This document shows positions 62,046 to 64,000 of a DNA stretch of 64,000 bases, one piece after another. The notes beneath the pieces were generated by a model, which made no database searches, was not told where the DNA came from, and saw only the letters and a list, made by a program, of their open reading frames with translations. The stretch is from Bactrocera neohumeralis (lineage: Eukaryota; Arthropoda; Insecta; Diptera; Tephritidae). Positions within the stretch are counted from its first letter, which is position 1. The number at the start of each line of letters is the position of its first letter. A program made the position numbers and the translations under genes. The stretch covers positions 70,033,076 to 70,097,075 of the forward strand of contig NC_065923.1 of assembly GCF_024586455.1 (NCBI RefSeq). The letters run 5' to 3'.

Positions 62046-64000
62046 CTAAAATCAACATATCTTGTTTTAGTGCTAGAAAAATTGGTTGCCTCCTCTAGTT
62101 AATTTAAATAAGCTTCTCTTTCATTTAGAAATTTAAAATGTTTCTTTTTTTGTAAAACATAACTTTTTATTATAATACTACTTTGTTTTTCTTTTTTCAA
62201 TTAAATATTTAAGTTAGAATACTGTATTTCAAACGCTTTTTTGAAAGTGTAACCATATATTATAATACTTAGTTTTTCCGAACAGTTACGTTTTTCGCGT
62301 TGGAAATTTAACTTAAAAATTTTAAATATTTCCCCAAAAAAATATGCAGCTTTATTTAAATTTCGCCTTCAAAATTGTAAATGTATGCTCGCAACAATAT
62401 TTAAAATATTTTGCCAAACATTCAATTTCCTCAATATGATAGAATTTTCACATTTTATTTTTGTTGCACATTTTGCTACCACAAATTGTTTCCGCTGAAA
62501 TGTCAACAGCACAGTTTTCGTTGCTGTTGCAAACACGATTTCATCACTAAGTTTTACGCAAACATTATGAGGAGTTGAGCGAAAAAATACACACAAACAT
62601 GCAGAGCATACAATTTTTCACAAACACTTTTTTTGTACCAGAAAAAAAGAAAGCTTTGTATGGCAAAGTGTGCTGAGGTAGTTGTTAAAAATACAAATAC
62701 CGCCATAAATACACATGCGAGTAAGAGTGTAGAAAGGCGGAGAAAGGTATGAGTGTTAGCGAGTATAAACATAGTGCTGCTGGATAAAGCTGAATTTCGT
62801 ACATTTCTGTGTATTTTTGCGGCTGAAAATAGGTATGTGTGTATTGGGGCAGCTTTTTTATAGCAAGCGGCTATGCAGCGCATGCTTAGTCGCCTAAAAG
62901 CATGCATAGAAAAAATTGTTGGGATAGAAAAAATACTATATTTATGTTTATATGGCAGCGCGGTGTGGGTGCGAAAAAATATGCGAAAGCATTGCAAAGT
63001 TTTGAAACTGTCAGTTGGCAAAAGAAAAATGCGCAGCGGCAAAACAATGAAAATGTTACAAATCTCACGCTTGCAATGTGGCGGCTGCAAATGCCACATG
63101 TCACCAGCAACCGCATACAGCAGCCAAACAAACACACGCACAGATAAGTGTTTGAAAGTGCACAAATACCCATGTGATGTAGCTAACACACACAGTACAC
63201 TGCTACAGGATGCTTACATAAGTACATATATCCACATATATGTACATTTATATACATATCTATATTTAAGTGCAAGTATATGCAACTATTTGCGTCTAAA
63301 CTAAGTTTGCATATGCTCTATATGCTATTTGTTGTTACTGGCTCGGGTGTGCTTATGTTTGTTTGCATAGCAAAGTGTTTGCGCATTTGTGCGTTTGTTT
63401 ATGCGCTTCTGAAATTTTATGCATATATGTATATATGTATGTATATTAGCAAGTGTGTGCATGTGTGTGAAAAATATAATTTATGGCGCAAATAGCGTCG
63501 AAAAAACGGAATTTTGAAATACTCGCAGCAGAAGCAGGGCCTGCTGTCGCTGATTGCCGGAACCAAACGACATGTCCTTGCACAGACATGTTGCCACTTG
63601 CAAGCGTATGTGTGAGTATTCGTGAGCACTACAATGTGTATGAAGTGCAATTTTTCTTATTTCATCAACGATTTGCCACTCACTGCCACACTCGTATCAA
63701 CAGTTCTTTAGCCATCTAAGCTGGCAAACATTTACTACACCCGCAGCACCAGCACCACACGCACACACATGCTGTTTAATATCATAGCAGCAACTTTGTT
63801 ACATTTTTATTTTATATTTTCGAATTTTCTACTAAAATTCTAACATTTGCCAGCGACTTTTTGCTTGTATTTCGTGCAATAGTCGTTGATTCTAAGCTTC
63901 GTGCCCGTTGACATTTGCAAGGACAAAAGCACGAAAGCACTCTTAGTTACTTGGCAGAGAATTCTGTGTTCGCTGTTGTTCGCGGTTGTGTTGCAGGTGC
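62046..64000. other. Non-coding stretch to the window end
   Basis: AT-rich to about 62.5 kb, then mixed. CGCCTAAAAGCATGC (62891-62905) is a solitary core copy. A 211-codon minus-strand frame (62554-63189) overlaps a 143-codon plus-strand frame, and neither has a recognisable domain. The window ends in GTTGTGTTGCAGGTGC, an acceptor-like context that cannot be judged here. Confidence 0.5.

Noticed and set aside
62554..63189. 211-codon open frame on the minus strand
   Set aside because: It overlaps a 143-codon plus-strand frame. Hydrophobic and Cys/Phe/His-rich content comes from CA/TG tracts. No recognisable motif.

Overview
This is AT-rich eukaryotic DNA (about two-thirds A+T by eye) from a higher fly, most likely a tephritid fruit fly of the Bactrocera/Zeugodacus/Ceratitis type. 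The main reason is a dispersed repeat carrying the phrase GCCATACAAACTGA...GATCGGA...CACTATAGCATATAGCTG, which I recall as common in tephritid and other dipteran genomes. It occurs here at five loci in both orientations. Dense CA/GT microsatellites, ATGTATGTA tracts, fly-like splice sites and a mariner relic fit. There is no bacterial or organellar gene content. The window reads as a large intron or intergenic desert: I find no complete gene, tRNA, rRNA or intact transposon.

Layout. Positions 0.7-2.0 kb hold a tandem duplication (unit about 500 bp) that looks like a non-coding first exon with donor-like GTAAGG/GTGAGT ends, behind a possible TATA promoter. Dispersed-repeat copies lie near 5.6-6.2, 19.8-20.5, 22.15-23.2, 25.1-25.6 and 39.4-40.1 kb. 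A mariner relic with recognisable terminal inverted repeats lies at 42.87-43.52 kb. A small candidate first coding exon (44 codons, good fly start context, then a GTAAAT donor) is at 54868-55000. A strong orphan 3' splice site lies just before 41123. Other small repeats are a related pair at 29.2 and 33.2 kb, and a tandemly duplicated element with GGGTGTGT ends at 38.3 kb.

The most unusual content is a set of decayed tandem arrays, mostly with unit spacing of about 110-300 bp. In each, the flanking sequence has diverged strongly but a short core is kept. Six arrays (7.7-8.3, 10.2-11.5, 36.0-37.2, 46.4-47.1, 48.9-50.6 and 61.2-62.0 kb) have different flanks, yet share what appears to be one core, close to GCGCCTAAAAGTATGC. 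Some 15 further solitary copies, in both orientations, are scattered from 3.9 to 62.9 kb. A second core, CTGCGTATACGTAAC (containing the palindrome CGTATACG), clusters at 27.0-29.6 kb with outliers at 22.4, 25.7 and 52.0 kb. A third, the palindrome AAAGCTTTTAAAAGCTTT, forms arrays at 13.4-14.2 and 55.7-57.3 kb. Two more arrays carry a GTTGCCAC core (52.3-53.2 kb) and an ACTGGTATAAAA core (17.4-17.9 kb).

Cores kept within diverged units suggest protein-binding sites or a recurrent insertion/amplification process rather than simple neutral satellite decay. This is inference from reading by eye; no alignment statistics were computed.
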